From: Anaerolineales bacterium
GTDB taxonomy: Bacteria; Chloroflexota; Anaerolineae; Anaerolineales; Villigracilaceae
DNA length: 5,304 bases
NCBI GenBank assembly: GCA_016789205.1
Contig: JAEURF010000125.1
Span: forward strand, 1 to 5,304
Reading direction: 5' to 3'
This document shows positions 5,132 to 5,304 of this stretch, piece by piece. The notes under the pieces are model-generated. The model had not been told where the DNA came from. It saw only the letters and a program-made list of their open reading frames with translations, and did not search any database. The translations under genes and the position numbers were made by a program. Position 1 is the stretch's first letter. Every line of letters begins with the position of its first letter.

Positions 5132-5304
5132 ATGCCCCCCAAAAAAAGACCTGAAGTTTCAGCGCTCAACATCAATCTGGAAACGTATTTTCAGAGCGAT
5201 GAAATATTTAAGAACGCTTTTCTGTATTCTGCAATTGGCATGGCATTGGTTTCACTAGAGGGCAAATGGTTAAAAATTAACAACAGAGTATGTAACATTG
5301 TCGG
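5132..5304 (+). CDS. N-terminal fragment of a PAS-domain signalling protein
   Basis: Fifty-seven complete codons are visible before the right edge. After a basic leader (MPPKKRPEVSALN), residues from about 25 read IFKNAFLYSAIGMALVSLEGKWLKINNRVCNIVG. This is the start of a PAS domain: the F..AF..A..GMALV.L.G.W...N...C.I.G pattern is common in sensor kinases and GGDEF/EAL proteins. PAS domains sense ligands, redox state or light, or mediate dimerisation. The output domain lies outside the window, so kinase, cyclase or other activity cannot be named. The ATG at 5132 is the only plausible start I see in frame. Its ribosome binding site is weak (AGAGAAAA about six bases upstream). No membrane segment precedes the PAS domain, suggesting a cytoplasmic sensor. 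Confidence 0.82.
   Translation, partial: MPPKKRPEVSALNINLETYFQSDEIFKNAFLYSAIGMALVSLEGKWLKINNRVCNIV

Overview
The window looks like a bacterial chromosome fragment of moderate to low GC. My best guess is Chloroflexota (Anaerolineae-like). This is an inference, not a proof. It rests on the mix of an HtrA-like protease without a signal peptide, PAS/GGDEF signalling proteins, and several palindromic dispersed repeats of kinds I associate with such genomes (the 'CACGAAG...CTTTGTG' and 'GACGAAGCAATCT...AGATTGCTTCGTC' elements).

Layout, left to right. (1) A minus-strand gene runs off the left edge; only its first 66 codons are present, and they resemble the N-terminus of a NarL/LuxR-type response regulator whose phosphorylation residues are missing. 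(2) A 175-base gap holds a perfect 21-bp inverted repeat. (3) A minus-strand HtrA/DegP-like trypsin-PDZ protein appears to be cytoplasmic. (4) A divergent 136-base promoter region follows. (5) A plus-strand FAD-dependent amine oxidase has its last codons lying inside a palindromic repeat. (6) The plus-strand azlC-azlD pair forms a predicted branched-chain amino acid exporter, with overlapping genes. (7) A minus-strand receiver-GGDEF protein converges on azlD, and the two stop codons overlap by 4 bases. (8) A 224-base gap carries a second type of palindromic repeat and a probable tRNA promoter. (9) A tRNA with anticodon CAT is followed by a clear intrinsic terminator. (10) A plus-strand PAS-domain protein is cut off by the right edge.

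Functionally the window mixes housekeeping and signalling genes and is not one obvious system. The best candidate for a working unit is amine oxidase plus azlCD (oxidation and export of amino acids or amines), but a repeat separates them and co-transcription is unproven. The most notable features are two independent receiver domains that both lack the phosphoacceptor aspartate, repeats that have become part of a coding end and of a tRNA promoter, and promoters placed very close to start codons. I did not find a convincing previously undescribed multi-gene system.
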